A stretch of DNA of 54,703 bases from CAZUSO01 sp964622775. GTDB taxonomy: Bacteria > Bacteroidota > Bacteroidia > Chitinophagales > Chitinophagaceae. The stretch is from NCBI GenBank assembly GCA_964622775.1, contig CAZUSO010000015.1, positions 1 to 54,703 of the forward strand, in the 5' to 3' direction. A model generated the notes under the pieces. It had not been told where the DNA came from. It was given only the letters and a program-made list of their open reading frames with translations, and ran no database searches. The position numbers and the translations under genes are program-made. Below, one piece after another: positions 1 through 9,326 of the stretch; position 1 is the first letter of the stretch; each line of letters starts with the position of its first letter.

Positions 1-164
1 AAGCGAAAGTTATAACTTATTAGAAAAATAGAACACTGTGCAAACATAGGATGACAAAAAAACTTACACCATATGCAACATCTGGGATATACCCCGCATT
101 GACAACCATACCTCCATTTGTTTTCAAATACCTAAATTTGCTCCGTTTAAAAAAATTTCATAAA

Positions 165-1343
165 ATGAAAGAAGTATGTATTGTATCAGCCGTACGCACG
201 CCCATCGGAAGCTGGGGTGGTTCGCTTAAAGATTTTTCTGCTACGCAATTGGGGGCCATTGCCATTAAAGGCGCTTTAGACCGGATTGGCCTGGATGGAA
301 AAGAAGTGAACGATGTTTTGATGGGCTGCGTTATGCAGGCCAACTTAGGCCAGGCGCCTGCACGCCAGGCGGCAAAATTCGCCGGTCTGCCGGATCAGGT
401 CAACTGCACCACCATTAATAAAGTGTGCGCAAGCGGCATGAAAGCCATTACCCAGGGCGTTCAGGCCATTCTTTGCGGCGATGCCGACGTGGTAGTTGCC
501 GGAGGTATGGAAAGCATGAGCAATGTGCCGTTTTATAACCCCAATCAACGCTGGGGGAAAAAATATGGCGATGTTACCATCGTGGATGGTCTGGCCAAGG
601 ACGGCCTTATTGATGTCTATCACAACTACCCGATGGGCAATGCTGCAGAACTGTGCGCAACGGAAATGAACATTACCCGCGAACAGCAGGATAACTATGC
701 CGTTCAAAGTTATCAGCGCAGTCAGGCTGCCGTTCATGAAGGAAAATTTGCCGATGAAATTGTCCCGGTTTCCATACCCACCAGAGGCGGAGAGTCGGTA
801 TCCTTTTCCAAAGATGAAGAACCTTTCAATGTGAAGTTTGAAAAAATCCCCACCTTGCGTCCTGCATTTGTAAAAGATGGCAGCGTAACCGCAGCCAATT
901 CTTCCACGATGAATGACGGAGCTTCCGCATTAGTGCTGATGAGCCGGGAAAAGGCCGATGCTTTAGGGCTGAAGCCGATTGCCACGATTAAAGGTTATGC
1001 AGATGCCGAGCAGGCTCCCGAATGGTTTACCACTTCTCCGTCATTAGCTATTCCTAAAGCCATTGCCAAGGCAGGGTTAAAAGAATCTGATATCGAGTAT
1101 TTTGAACTGAATGAAGCTTTCAGTGTCGTTTGCCTGGTCAATAACCAGAAACTCAGCCTGGACCCGCAACGGGTCAATGTTAATGGCGGTGCGGTTTCCC
1201 TGGGGCATCCTTTAGGCAACAGCGGTTCGCGCATTGTAGTAACCCTCCTGAATGTATTGAAGCAAAACAATGCGAAATACGGCGTGGCCGGTATCTGTAA
1301 CGGCGGCGGCGGCGCTACGGCATTAGTTGTGGAGCGACTGTAA
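165..1343 (+). CDS. Acetyl-CoA C-acetyltransferase (thiolase)
   Basis: A 392-residue type II thiolase that condenses two acetyl-CoA to acetoacetyl-CoA or performs the reverse thiolysis in the cytoplasm. The nucleophilic Cys lies in NKVCASG (C88), the His in GGAVSLGHP (H348) and the second Cys in GICNGGGG (C378); NEAF is also present. The frame is open upstream to position 51, but that stretch is low-complexity and unlike the family, so the ATG at 165 (MKEVCIVSAVRTP) is chosen. Length is normal. A PhaB-like acetoacetyl-CoA reductase lies 50 kb away, so a role in acetoacetyl-CoA or hydroxybutyryl-CoA metabolism is possible but not shown by linkage. Confidence 0.95.
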   Translation: MKEVCIVSAVRTPIGSWGGSLKDFSATQLGAIAIKGALDRIGLDGKEVNDVLMGCVMQANLGQAPARQAAKFAGLPDQVNCTTINKVCASGMKAITQGVQAILCGDADVVVAGGMESMSNVPFYNPNQRWGKKYGDVTIVDGLAKDGLIDVYHNYPMGNAAELCATEMNITREQQDNYAVQSYQRSQAAVHEGKFADEIVPVSIPTRGGESVSFSKDEEPFNVKFEKIPTLRPAFVKDGSVTAANSSTMNDGASALVLMSREKADALGLKPIATIKGYADAEQAPEWFTTSPSLAIPKAIAKAGLKESDIEYFELNEAFSVVCLVNNQKLSLDPQRVNVNGGAVSLGHPLGNSGSRIVVTLLNVLKQNNAKYGVAGICNGGGGATALVVERL

Positions 1344-1363
1344 CCGGCAGTTATTGTTATTGT

Positions 1364-1399
1364 AAAAACAGGTTATTTTCTATGATAACCTGTTTTTTT
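1364..1399 (+). terminator. Rho-independent terminator after the thiolase gene
   Basis: A perfect 13-bp stem (1364-1376 with 1385-1397, core ACAGGTTAT/ATAACCTGT) with an 8-nt loop is followed by a T run. The A run on its left side means it could also act on transcripts coming from the right. Confidence 0.85.
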
Positions 1400-1600
1400 C
1401 TGTGGCAAAACAGCTTCGTCTGATTAAGCTCGGATGCAATAAATTAATTCGCCGCCAAAAGCGATGAATGATTTAATGGAAAAAAACAACGAATTGGAAA
1501 AAGCATCGTTGTCCCTCCTCATCTCCGTTACATTCTCTGTGTGAAATATTCCCCATATTCAAAATCCTGCCTTATCTGCGACCCCAATATGGGAAAATTG

Positions 1601-2962
1601 CTAAAAATGCCGGTCCACTAAGTAAATAAATGCGGCCATCGTCCAGGCGCCGAGCTTCAGCTCCCGGTGATTGACGGCTTCAAACACATCTTTATCAGAA
1701 TGGTGCAGTTCAAAATACCGCTGGGAATCCGGAATGAGACCGGCTACAGACACGCCCTGTTTTTGCAAAGGAATAATATCCGTACCGCCCTCTTCCTGTG
1801 AAAAATCATAAACGCCGTAGGGCAGGAACAAAGGTGTCCAGCCTTTTATGATTTGCTTTTCAGCTTCCGGCATTTGCAGGCCGATACCGCGCGGAGAAAA
1901 TCCGCCGGCATCACTTTCCAGCGCCATGATATGTCGCTCCTGATTTTTTCTGGCTGAATCGGCGTAGGCATAACCGCCCTTCAGCCCGTTTTCTTCATTC
2001 ATAAACAGCACAACACGAATGCTGTGGCGTGGCCGGATATCCAGCGCTTTAAAGGCGCGGAAAATTTCAACAGACTGAACACATCCGGCTCCATCATCAT
2101 GCGCGCCTTCTCCCACATCCCAGGAATCCAGGTGTCCGCCCGCCAGAATATAAGTCTCCGGCTGTTCACTTCCCCGTAGCTCGCCGATGACATTGTAAGA
2201 CAGTACGGAACCTTTCATCATACACTGAGAAGAGAGCTGCGCTTTTACTGCTCCCTTTTGGCAAGCGGCAGCAAGCGCATCTGCGGTAATACTGCCTACT
2301 GCAACAGCCGGAATATGCTTTACGCCTTCTTCATAACGGGATGAGCCGGTATGCGGCGTGTCGTCCACATTGGTGCCTACCGAACGGATAATGACGGCTA
2401 CGGCATTTTTTTTCGATGCCTCATTAACGGCCATCCAGCGATATTTGACGGCATCGCCGTAGCCTTCGAAAGTATTGATGATGTCCTGCCGGAATTTGTA
2501 ATTGAAAAAAACGATGTTCCCGGAGATGGCTTCTATGGATAATTTGGAAAAAGCGTCCAGGTCATCCACGCATATGACGGAGGCTTCCAGCACAGTGCCA
2601 TAAGTTCCGTCCGTATTGCCCAAGGACGTCATTGGCACCTTGTTGAATGATGCATTGTCCGGAAATTGAAGGCTCAGCCATTCTTCCCCCCTGACCCATA
2701 GCGGAACCTCTACCGGCTGAAGCCATACGCTGTCGGCTCCGGCTGCTTCTAATGCAGCCTTCCCCCATTGTACAGCCTGAGCAGCTTCCGGAGAGCCGCT
2801 GATGCGATGCCCGATGGTTTTGGTGAGTGTGCGTAGTTTTTCATAGCAGGGACTGTTCCACATAATTTCATCGGAAAGTCTGCGCAGTAGGACAGAGTCA
2901 TTTTGCTGTGCTACCGAAATGAAGGGGAGGCATAAGCCTAAGAGGAGTATTGTTTTTTTCAT
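1601..2962 (-). CDS. Secreted M28-family metallopeptidase
   Basis: A 453-residue exported zinc peptidase resembling the carboxypeptidase Q branch of M28. An N-terminal signal peptide (MKKTILLLGLCLPFISVAQ) is followed by an inserted PA-like region at roughly 115-260. The M28 catalytic part carries GGHLDSWD (H277, D279), HDDGAG (D290), the NEEN acid pair near 322-325, ESDAGG (D351) and a late HHSDKD histidine. It probably trims peptides in the periplasm or outside the cell. It is a single gene, convergent with the thiolase gene. Confidence 0.9.
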   Translation of the reverse strand: MKKTILLLGLCLPFISVAQQNDSVLLRRLSDEIMWNSPCYEKLRTLTKTIGHRISGSPEAAQAVQWGKAALEAAGADSVWLQPVEVPLWVRGEEWLSLQFPDNASFNKVPMTSLGNTDGTYGTVLEASVICVDDLDAFSKLSIEAISGNIVFFNYKFRQDIINTFEGYGDAVKYRWMAVNEASKKNAVAVIIRSVGTNVDDTPHTGSSRYEEGVKHIPAVAVGSITADALAAACQKGAVKAQLSSQCMMKGSVLSYNVIGELRGSEQPETYILAGGHLDSWDVGEGAHDDGAGCVQSVEIFRAFKALDIRPRHSIRVVLFMNEENGLKGGYAYADSARKNQERHIMALESDAGGFSPRGIGLQMPEAEKQIIKGWTPLFLPYGVYDFSQEEGGTDIIPLQKQGVSVAGLIPDSQRYFELHHSDKDVFEAVNHRELKLGAWTMAAFIYLVDRHF

Positions 2963-3124
2963 CTTAGCAATGATTCATTTTTTTATTGTACAGGAACTGC
3001 ATGTATTGTTTTTGAAAAAAGAAAACCCGGCGGAGAATGGGTTACGATAAATTGCCATACTGATTTCTTGTTTCGGTAATTTGCTCGGTAAAAATAATAA
3101 GCCGACGGTTTAAAAACGAATTTG

Positions 3125-3132
3125 TAAGTTTG
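3125..3132 (+). promoter_or_regulatory. -7 promoter element (TAAGTTTG)
   Basis: Matches the Bacteroidota TAnnTTTG consensus 17 nt before the reductase start. No convincing -33 TTTG is seen. Confidence 0.5.
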
Positions 3133-3149
3133 GCTTTTCGCATTTTAAC

Positions 3150-4193
3150 ATGCCGCATCCGTACCCGCAATTAATCATAGAAGAAATTATTGAAGAAACG
3201 GCAGAAGCTAAAACGTTTTTAATAAAGCCGGCTGATGCTGCTCTGCTTAGCTATCGTTCCGGGCAGTTTATCAGCCTCGTATTCCCCGAGGTGGAAAAGG
3301 AGTGCAGGCGTTCATACTCATTTTCGTCTTCCTTTGAAAACGGGGAATCAATGGCCATTACCGTAAAGTATGTGCCGAACGGAATTTACTCCCGCCGGTT
3401 GGTGGACTATGCGCAGGAAGGCGACCGCCTGTTTTATGTGGGTATCAGCGGCCTGTTTACCCTGCCCCGGAACCTAATGCCATACCGACAGTTGTTCTTC
3501 TTTGCGGCAGGCAGCGGTATCACGCCAATTTTTGCATTGATAAAAACCGCCCTGAAACAGCATCCGCACTTGCAAGTCCAATTGGTGTACAGCAACAGAA
3601 GCCTTGGGGAAACCATCTTTTATGAAGCTTTGTGTGCATTGCAAAAGCAGTATGAAGGCCGGTTTAAAATACAATTCCTGTTCAGTGTTTCCAAAGACCT
3701 GCTGAATGCCCGGCTGAATAATTTTATGATTACGGAAATGATGCAGGAGTTGGCACACAAGCCTTTTTCGGCAACGCTGTTTTACGTTTGCGGCCCCTTT
3801 GAATATATGGACATGGTAATCATTACCCTGCTGACGGACGGCGTTCCACGGGAGCATATTCACAAAGAAAATTTTGCCACATTCGTTCCACAGATAAAAG
3901 AGTTACCCCCGGATACGGAGGCTCATGAGGTGCGGATCCTCTATCAGGATGAAATGTGCCGGATGCGCGTGCAATACCCGACCACCATATTGCAGCAGGC
4001 CAAAAAGCAGGGCATTATGCTGCCTTATAGCTGTGAATCGGGCCAATGTGGCAGTTGCACTGCGCGTTGCACTGCGGGTAAGGTGTGGATGTATTATAAC
4101 GAAGTACTAACCGACCGCGAATTAAAGCAGGGCATGATCCTGACCTGTACGGGCTTCCCGGTGGAAGGGGATATTACTTTGTCATTTGAATAA
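3150..4193 (+). CDS. PaaE-like ferredoxin/flavin reductase with C-terminal 2Fe-2S domain
   Basis: A 347-residue electron-transfer protein. It has an N-terminal FAD-binding domain (RRSYSFSSS near 51), a central NAD(P)H domain (AAGSGITPIFALIK near 120, VCGPFEYMDMV near 212) and a C-terminal plant-type ferredoxin with C295, C300, C303 and C333. This is the layout of PaaE and of Bacteroidota ferredoxin--NADP reductases. No paaABCD genes are nearby, so phenylacetate degradation cannot be inferred; a general oxygenase or desaturase reductase role is equally possible. The start is supported by the -7 element just upstream. Confidence 0.88.
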   Translation: MPHPYPQLIIEEIIEETAEAKTFLIKPADAALLSYRSGQFISLVFPEVEKECRRSYSFSSSFENGESMAITVKYVPNGIYSRRLVDYAQEGDRLFYVGISGLFTLPRNLMPYRQLFFFAAGSGITPIFALIKTALKQHPHLQVQLVYSNRSLGETIFYEALCALQKQYEGRFKIQFLFSVSKDLLNARLNNFMITEMMQELAHKPFSATLFYVCGPFEYMDMVIITLLTDGVPREHIHKENFATFVPQIKELPPDTEAHEVRILYQDEMCRMRVQYPTTILQQAKKQGIMLPYSCESGQCGSCTARCTAGKVWMYYNEVLTDRELKQGMILTCTGFPVEGDITLSFE

Positions 4194-4202
4194 GCTAAGG
4201 TC

Positions 4203-4904
4203 TTAAGAGCCCATCAAAAAAATAACCGTTTGCTTATGCAGGTCGGGCAATTGCTTTTTCCATTCCTCTAAGGATTTTGCTTTGATCATTTCATCTGCCT
4301 CGGTAATATTCGCTGCGATACAGAGGCGTATTTTCGGGCTGCAATGTTTCATGATTTCCTGGAGTAACTGATTATTACGATAGGGCGTTTCGATGAAGAT
4401 CTGGGTCTCGTTTTTTTGCTGCACCAAAATTTCCAATGCTTTGAGGGCCTTGCCGCGCATTGGCTCCTTCACCGGCAGGTAGCCGGAAAAACGAAAACTC
4501 TGACCGTTAAATCCGGAGGCCATCAGCGCCAGCAAAATCGAACTTGGCCCGGTAAGCGGCTTCACCAGCGCGCCCGCCCGGTGCGCAGCGGCTACGAGTG
4601 TGCTACCCGGATCGGCCACGCCCGGACATCCGGCCTCGCTCATTATCCCGATGGTATGCTTTTCCTGAATCCATTGCCGGAGCAAGGCCAGATCGGGTTC
4701 CTGATGTTGATTGATCTCGGAAAATTCGATAGCATCAATATCAATTGCTTTGTCTAAACTTTTCAGGTAACGGCGTGCCGTTCGGGTATTTTCCACGAAG
4801 AAATGCCGGATGGACAGGGTAAGATTTTTTACCTGTTCCGGAATGCTGTCTGTCCCGGATTCGGAAATGGGCACAGGAATCAGATAAAGCGTTGCAGTCT
4901 CCAT
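4203..4904 (-). CDS. SAM-dependent methyltransferase, RsmI/tetrapyrrole-methylase fold
   Basis: A tetrapyrrole-methylase-fold protein of about 233 residues related to RsmI, the 16S rRNA C1402 2'-O-methyltransferase. Visible motifs are the N-terminal strand LYLIPVPIS, the SAM-loop type SEAGCPGVADPG, and PLTGPSSILLALMASGFNGQSFRFSGYLPV. It is shorter than E. coli RsmI, as in the Bacteroidota-specific subgroup, so the exact substrate is uncertain. An alternative in-frame ATG at 4916 adds four residues. It lies about 20-30 nt downstream of cmk on the same strand, probably cotranscribed. Its end nearly abuts the convergent reductase gene. Confidence 0.85.
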   Translation of the reverse strand: METATLYLIPVPISESGTDSIPEQVKNLTLSIRHFFVENTRTARRYLKSLDKAIDIDAIEFSEINQHQEPDLALLRQWIQEKHTIGIMSEAGCPGVADPGSTLVAAAHRAGALVKPLTGPSSILLALMASGFNGQSFRFSGYLPVKEPMRGKALKALEILVQQKNETQIFIETPYRNNQLLQEIMKHCSPKIRLCIAANITEADEMIKAKSLEEWKKQLPDLHKQTVIFLMGS

Positions 4905-4937
4905 AATAATATTCATTGAAGCCGGAAAATAAGGCGG

Positions 4938-5624
4938 TCAGGCCAGCGCAGATTGCTGAAGGTCTTCCACCCATTGCAGCACTTTCCGGAGCTGATCTTC
5001 AGGACTAAGGTCGCTGTTGTCTAAGATCCGGGCATCCTCTGCCTTTCGGAGCGGACTTTCTTCCCGGTTGCTGTCGATATAATCGCGCATTTCCAGGTTG
5101 TGCTTTACATCTTCGATATTGATCGTTTCGCCTTTATCATACAATTCCTGAAAACGGCGTTTTACCCTTACTTCCGGAGCTGCGATCATAAATATCTTCA
5201 GTTCGGCATCGGGGAACACCACCGTACCGATGTCGCGGCCATCCATCACAATGCCGCGTTTTTTCCCCAGTTCTTGCTGCTGGGCTACGGCAAATTCCCG
5301 CACCGCTTTAATGGCGGCTATCTGGCTCACTTTGTCTGCCACGATCAAATCCCGGATATAGCGTTCTACGTTTTCCCGGTTCAGGTGGATGTCTGATTTG
5401 TGAGTAGTTTCATTTTGTTCGAAGGAAATATGAATACTTTGGAGCGCCTCCTTCACCTGATCCATGTCCTGGAAATTAATCTCCTGACGCAGGAAGTAAA
5501 GTGTTATGGCCCGGTACATCGCGCCGCTGTCGATATAGGTATAATGGAGCTGCTCCGCCAGTTGCTTAGCCAGCGTGCTTTTCCCACAGGATGAATATCC
5601 GTCTATGGCAATAATCAGTTTCAT
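4938..5624 (-). CDS. cmk: Cytidylate kinase
   Basis: A 228-residue (d)CMP kinase that uses ATP to make (d)CDP. The P-loop is GYSSCGKST (residues 9-17). GAMYRA, DGRDIGTVVFPDAELKIFM and the RREL-like RFQEL region are typical of the family. The frame is open to 5672, but the ATG at 5624 (MKLIIAIDG) is the family start. It is the first gene of a likely two-gene unit with the downstream methyltransferase. Confidence 0.95.
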   Translation of the reverse strand: MKLIIAIDGYSSCGKSTLAKQLAEQLHYTYIDSGAMYRAITLYFLRQEINFQDMDQVKEALQSIHISFEQNETTHKSDIHLNRENVERYIRDLIVADKVSQIAAIKAVREFAVAQQQELGKKRGIVMDGRDIGTVVFPDAELKIFMIAAPEVRVKRRFQELYDKGETINIEDVKHNLEMRDYIDSNREESPLRKAEDARILDNSDLSPEDQLRKVLQWVEDLQQSALA

Positions 5625-5984
5625 GAATTTTGATTGAAAGTACCTGATGTTAAGTAAAAAATCAAAATGCAAAAGTCAAAATAGCAAAAGTACTGATATT
5701 CAATTCAACGAAATTTCAAAAAATGGATACAATATTGACTTGACATATAACTACTGTTATGTCAGTTTATTTAGTCTTTAATATCAATTTTACTTAAATT
5801 AATCATCAAATTTTTTATTTTTCATTCCTGCACGAGCAGAATTTTTCATTATTCATTAGTAATTATTTATCCCCACACGTGCCAGGTTCATTTTGCCTTT
5901 TCCCTTTATGCAAATATAAATTTTGCGTGGGAGCTTTTAAAGAAAATATTGGTCTTAATTTTGTGGTCTTAATACCTGCAACCG
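5625..5984. other. AT-rich intergenic region between cmk and mqnD
   Basis: A 360-nt divergent spacer with no coding signal. It carries AAAAGTCAAAA-type short repeats near 5670-5690, a minus-strand TACTTTTG that could be the cmk -7 element (about 5686-5693), and the mqnD -7 element at its right end. No RNA gene was recognised. Confidence 0.5.
5956..5963 (+). promoter_or_regulatory. -7 promoter element (TAATTTTG) of mqnD
   Basis: Fits TAnnTTTG and lies 21 nt before the mqnD ATG. The -33 box is poor. Confidence 0.5.
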
Positions 5985-6833
5985 ATGATTTTTACTTTAG
6001 GGTTCAGTCCCTGCCCGAATGATACGTTTATCTTTGATGCCTTGGTTAATGGAAAGATTGACACGAAGGGCATACAGTTTGATTGTGTGATGGAAGATGT
6101 GGAAGCCCTGAATGACCGGGCTTTCCGGGGGCATCTGGATATCACTAAGCTTAGCTTTAATACTATTATTCATTGCACGGATGCCTACAGCCTTCTGGAT
6201 AGTGGCAGCGCCCTGGGACGAGGCGTGGGTCCCCTGCTGATTACAAAACATTCGGGACATTTTGACGATGAAGAGTTACTCCGGGATTATCTTAAAAGTG
6301 CAAAGATTGCCATTCCGGGTGTAAATACTACGGCAAACCTCCTGCTTTCTTTGGCCTTCCCTGAGGCCGTCAACAAAACAGAAGTGCTTTTTTCGGCAAT
6401 AGAAGACCGGGTTTTGTCCGGTGAGTTTGATTGTGGCTTGGTCATTCACGAAAGTCGGTTTACCTATCGTCAAAAGGGGCTGAATATGCTCCGCGATATG
6501 GGCACATGGTGGGAGCGTACCACGGGTGCGGCAATTCCTTTAGGTGGAATTTGCCTGAGGAAAGATATCAATCGCGATCTGGCGCAGCTCATTCAGGAGC
6601 TGATCCGGGAAAGTATTGATTATAGTTGGGGCAAATACCCGGAATTGTCGCCTTTCATAAAAAACAATGCACAGGAAATGGAAGAAGCGGTCATGCGAAA
6701 ACATATTGAGTTGTATGTAAATCAATATACGACTTCACTGGGTGCTGCGGGGAAAAAAGCCGTTAACACATTATTTGAAAAAGTCAGGGAAGCCGGCATT
6801 ATTTCCTCCATACCGGATAGCTTATATGTTTAA
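5985..6833 (+). CDS. mqnD: 1,4-dihydroxy-6-naphthoate synthase
   Basis: A 282-residue periplasmic-binding-protein-fold enzyme of the futalosine route to menaquinone, which converts cyclic de-hypoxanthine futalosine to 1,4-dihydroxy-6-naphthoate. Diagnostic segments are the N-terminus LGFSPCPNDTFIFDALV, the GHLDITKLSFNTI segment and GAAIPLGGICLRKD. There is no signal peptide, as expected for the cytoplasmic enzyme. It stands alone; no other mqn gene is in the window. A polyprenyl diphosphate synthase at 51.8 kb could provide the side chain. Confidence 0.92.
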   Translation: MIFTLGFSPCPNDTFIFDALVNGKIDTKGIQFDCVMEDVEALNDRAFRGHLDITKLSFNTIIHCTDAYSLLDSGSALGRGVGPLLITKHSGHFDDEELLRDYLKSAKIAIPGVNTTANLLLSLAFPEAVNKTEVLFSAIEDRVLSGEFDCGLVIHESRFTYRQKGLNMLRDMGTWWERTTGAAIPLGGICLRKDINRDLAQLIQELIRESIDYSWGKYPELSPFIKNNAQEMEEAVMRKHIELYVNQYTTSLGAAGKKAVNTLFEKVREAGIISSIPDSLYV

Positions 6834-7009
6834 AAAGTCAAAACAGTAAAATCTTTGCTAATATATAAGTAATTTTATATATACTTACAGCCTGACACCT
6901 GGGGTTTTGGACTGTGTTGATTTTGTGAAGCAATACAAAATGCCATGTCAAGCAGAGTTGGATTAACGAAAATTTGAAATACGCCCGGCGCTTTCGCTAT
7001 TTTGGCTTT

Positions 7010-7831
7010 TTAATTAACAGTAGCCTGCTGTGCCTGAATAGCTGCGCCAAAGAATAAGGCACCGTGCCGTTCAAAATCTTCCGGGTCACCGGTGGTATAA
7101 AAGGCTCTTTGTCCGTTTTTCGAAAGCCGGCGGTCTGTTTCCTCATGCCGGTGGAGATACCCGGCAAGGCTGGATGCCACAATGTCTCCCTGTGCAATAA
7201 GCTGCATTTCCTGTGGAAGGAACATCCTGATTTTATCTGCCAAAAGCGGGTAATGTGTGCAGGCCATCAATACCGTATCAATCTTTTCGGATTGATCCAG
7301 GAGGCCGGTCAGGTCGTTTTCGATTGTATGGTTCACGAAATCCTCATCGTATTCATTGCCTTCAACAAAAGGCACCCAGAGCGGACAGACCTGTTGATAA
7401 ACCTTAATTTCGGGGAAGAACTTTGCGATCTCTATGGGATAGGATTGCGAGCTGATCGTACCGCTGGTGCCGAGCACTCCGATCTCACGGGATTGGGTAT
7501 AATGACCGATGGTTTCCGCTGTGGGCCGGATAACGCCCAATACCTTTTTATCCGGGGCTATCCGGGGCAGATCATTTTGCTGGATGCTGCGCAGCGCTTT
7601 TGCAGATGCGGTATTGCAGGCCAGAATTACTAAGGGGCAGCCTTTTTGCCATAACCATTGCACACATTGCAGGGTAAATTCATGTACCGTTTCAAAAGAA
7701 CGGTTCCCATAAGGAGCACGGGCATTATCGCCCAAATAAAGATAGTCGTATTGAGGCAATGCTGCGGCAATGGATCGGAAGACGGTCAAGCCTCCGTATC
7801 CCGAATCAAAAATGCCGATTGCCTGCTGCAT
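7010..7831 (-). CDS. murI: Glutamate racemase
   Basis: A 273-residue cytoplasmic enzyme that makes D-glutamate for peptidoglycan. Both catalytic cysteines are present, C72 in LACNTAS and C191 in ACTHYPLL, along with FDSGYGGLTV (D9) and GDNARAPYG. Length is typical. The start MQQAIGIFDSG is unambiguous. The gene stands alone, and the spacer to mqnD has no clear terminator. Confidence 0.95.
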   Translation of the reverse strand: MQQAIGIFDSGYGGLTVFRSIAAALPQYDYLYLGDNARAPYGNRSFETVHEFTLQCVQWLWQKGCPLVILACNTASAKALRSIQQNDLPRIAPDKKVLGVIRPTAETIGHYTQSREIGVLGTSGTISSQSYPIEIAKFFPEIKVYQQVCPLWVPFVEGNEYDEDFVNHTIENDLTGLLDQSEKIDTVLMACTHYPLLADKIRMFLPQEMQLIAQGDIVASSLAGYLHRHEETDRRLSKNGQRAFYTTGDPEDFERHGALFFGAAIQAQQATVN

Positions 7832-8026
7832 TATTAATGAGATTGATTATGAATAAAAATGAAACAGCAGGGGAATAGTAATCCCTGCTCTTTCGCCTGA
7901 AGTGGGATGAACCGGAACTTATGTCGCCCCGGAAAAGCCGCCGGCTTTGTGTTTCCGGAATTTTGCAATTGGTTGTATCAATTAAAATAACCAATCCGGG
8001 CTCACATTCTTTTTCGAAAAAGTGAT

Positions 8027-8926
8027 TTAGGGGATCAGCTTAGCGGTCTGCGACTGATACACCTGTTTATCGTTACCGCCGGTTTTGTGCACAAAGGCCA
8101 CCACTTCCATGTTCTCGGGCTTCCAGAATTTTTGCTTGTCATCGTTCGGGTCAATATTTAAAACAATTCTCGTAATATAAACCTGTCCTGCCTCTTTAAC
8201 GGTTTGACCCGGTAAGATTTCCAGGCCGTTATATGGAGACAATGCTTTTCTTAAAACATGGTCGAAGGTAAACATGCCGAAATCGTTCGGGAATTCCTGG
8301 GCATCCTCAATGCTGTTTTCCAAGAGCATAACAGAGAGTGCCTGCCTGCCCTCTACGGCCTCGGTATAAGCGGCTTTAACCTCTACGATATACTTATTTT
8401 CGCCTGCCTTACTGCCGGTTATGTCAATATTTACCGGGCTGGACGCATGCCGGGAAAGCGCTTCCTGCATCATGGAAGTCCAGGTAGTGGAAAGCCCGAA
8501 ATACGTGGAGCCGCTATTGCCGATTTCAAGACGATCTACGGCTGCACAGGGTTTAAACAGGTCACCGCCAAAAATACCCTGGAGAATCTGGTCGCCGTCG
8601 GTCGTGCGCATATCCTGAATGCTATTCGGCTCATGATCGTAGATAGGATTGGTGAGTATTCCCGAATGAACGGATACAATACACAGTCGGTTGGCAAAGG
8701 CGCCTTCCGCATTCAACCGGTGCAGCAATTCCGCACCATCCGGGCAATTGGGGCAACGAACGCCGGTAAATTCCTCAATCAGTAATTTTTTTGTCTGCGG
8801 TGCCTCGACCGTTGCAACATAAGATGTATCCCAGTTGCTTTGCTCCAGATTCACGGAAATCGGTTGCTCTTTGCAAGATGCGAATATCAGCGCCGCAAGG
8901 CCAATGTAAAGAATATTTTTTGTCAT
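8027..8926 (-). CDS. Omp28-related outer-membrane lipoprotein with CxxC motif
   Basis: A lipoprotein of about 299 residues. The signal peptide ends in a lipobox at FASC (C18). A thioredoxin-like Omp28 domain follows, with EFTGVRCPNCPDG (C58, C61) and CIVSVHSG. Omp28 family members are surface or periplasmic proteins of Bacteroidota; the CxxC suggests redox activity, but none is proven. An ATG 24 nt further upstream is possible, but the chosen start gives a cleaner signal peptide. It is divergent from the unknown secreted protein at 9.3 kb. Confidence 0.85.
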   Translation of the reverse strand: MTKNILYIGLAALIFASCKEQPISVNLEQSNWDTSYVATVEAPQTKKLLIEEFTGVRCPNCPDGAELLHRLNAEGAFANRLCIVSVHSGILTNPIYDHEPNSIQDMRTTDGDQILQGIFGGDLFKPCAAVDRLEIGNSGSTYFGLSTTWTSMMQEALSRHASSPVNIDITGSKAGENKYIVEVKAAYTEAVEGRQALSVMLLENSIEDAQEFPNDFGMFTFDHVLRKALSPYNGLEILPGQTVKEAGQVYITRIVLNIDPNDDKQKFWKPENMEVVAFVHKTGGNDKQVYQSQTAKLIP

Positions 8927-8987
8927 CTCCTGTTTCAAAATATTTATCAAAAATAACTCAATTATTTTACGCTGTCAAACGCTGGCG

Positions 8988-9098
8988 GAAAATTGATTAT
9001 TGATATTTATGTTACTTTATCGTTTGTTTCATAAAAAACGGCCTCAATGGAAGAGCGTAAAAGACAAAAGCAGGTAGCCCGGCTGAGTCAGGAAGATA
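8988..9098 (+). pseudogene. Duplicated 5' end of rbfA (ghost copy with promoter region)
   Basis: About 110 nt closely match 23723-23835, which covers the 60 nt before rbfA and its first 16 or so codons. Differences are roughly one base in ten, plus one missing base before the ATG. The copy has an ATG at 9047 and reads MEERKRQKQVARLSQE against MEESKRQKQVARLIQE in RbfA, then diverges and stops at 9178 (43 codons). The rest of rbfA is absent, so it cannot encode a ribosome-binding factor. Confidence 0.85.
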
Positions 9099-9326
9099 CG
9101 AAAGGGTCGTCTCCGCCAAAAGCCCCTCATCATTGCGACTTGTCAATGTCAATACCTGAAATTATAAAACTCACCTGATTTAGCCTTGTTGTGGGTGAGA
9201 ACATCATCACAAATTTTGCAACTGCTCTGACCTGAGCAATCAATCGGACAGGCACTGCACCAAAGTGCGGTACCTTATTCATCGTCTTTGAAATAAATAC
9301 GATATCCGATGGCTTTCTTCGATTTG
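9099..9326. other. Intergenic region after the rbfA ghost
   Basis: A spacer of unknown content between the ghost and the next gene. A short minus-strand open frame crosses it but has no recognisable family and overlaps the downstream gene, so it is not called. The duplicated rbfA upstream region could serve as promoter for the next gene; this is inference. Confidence 0.4.
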
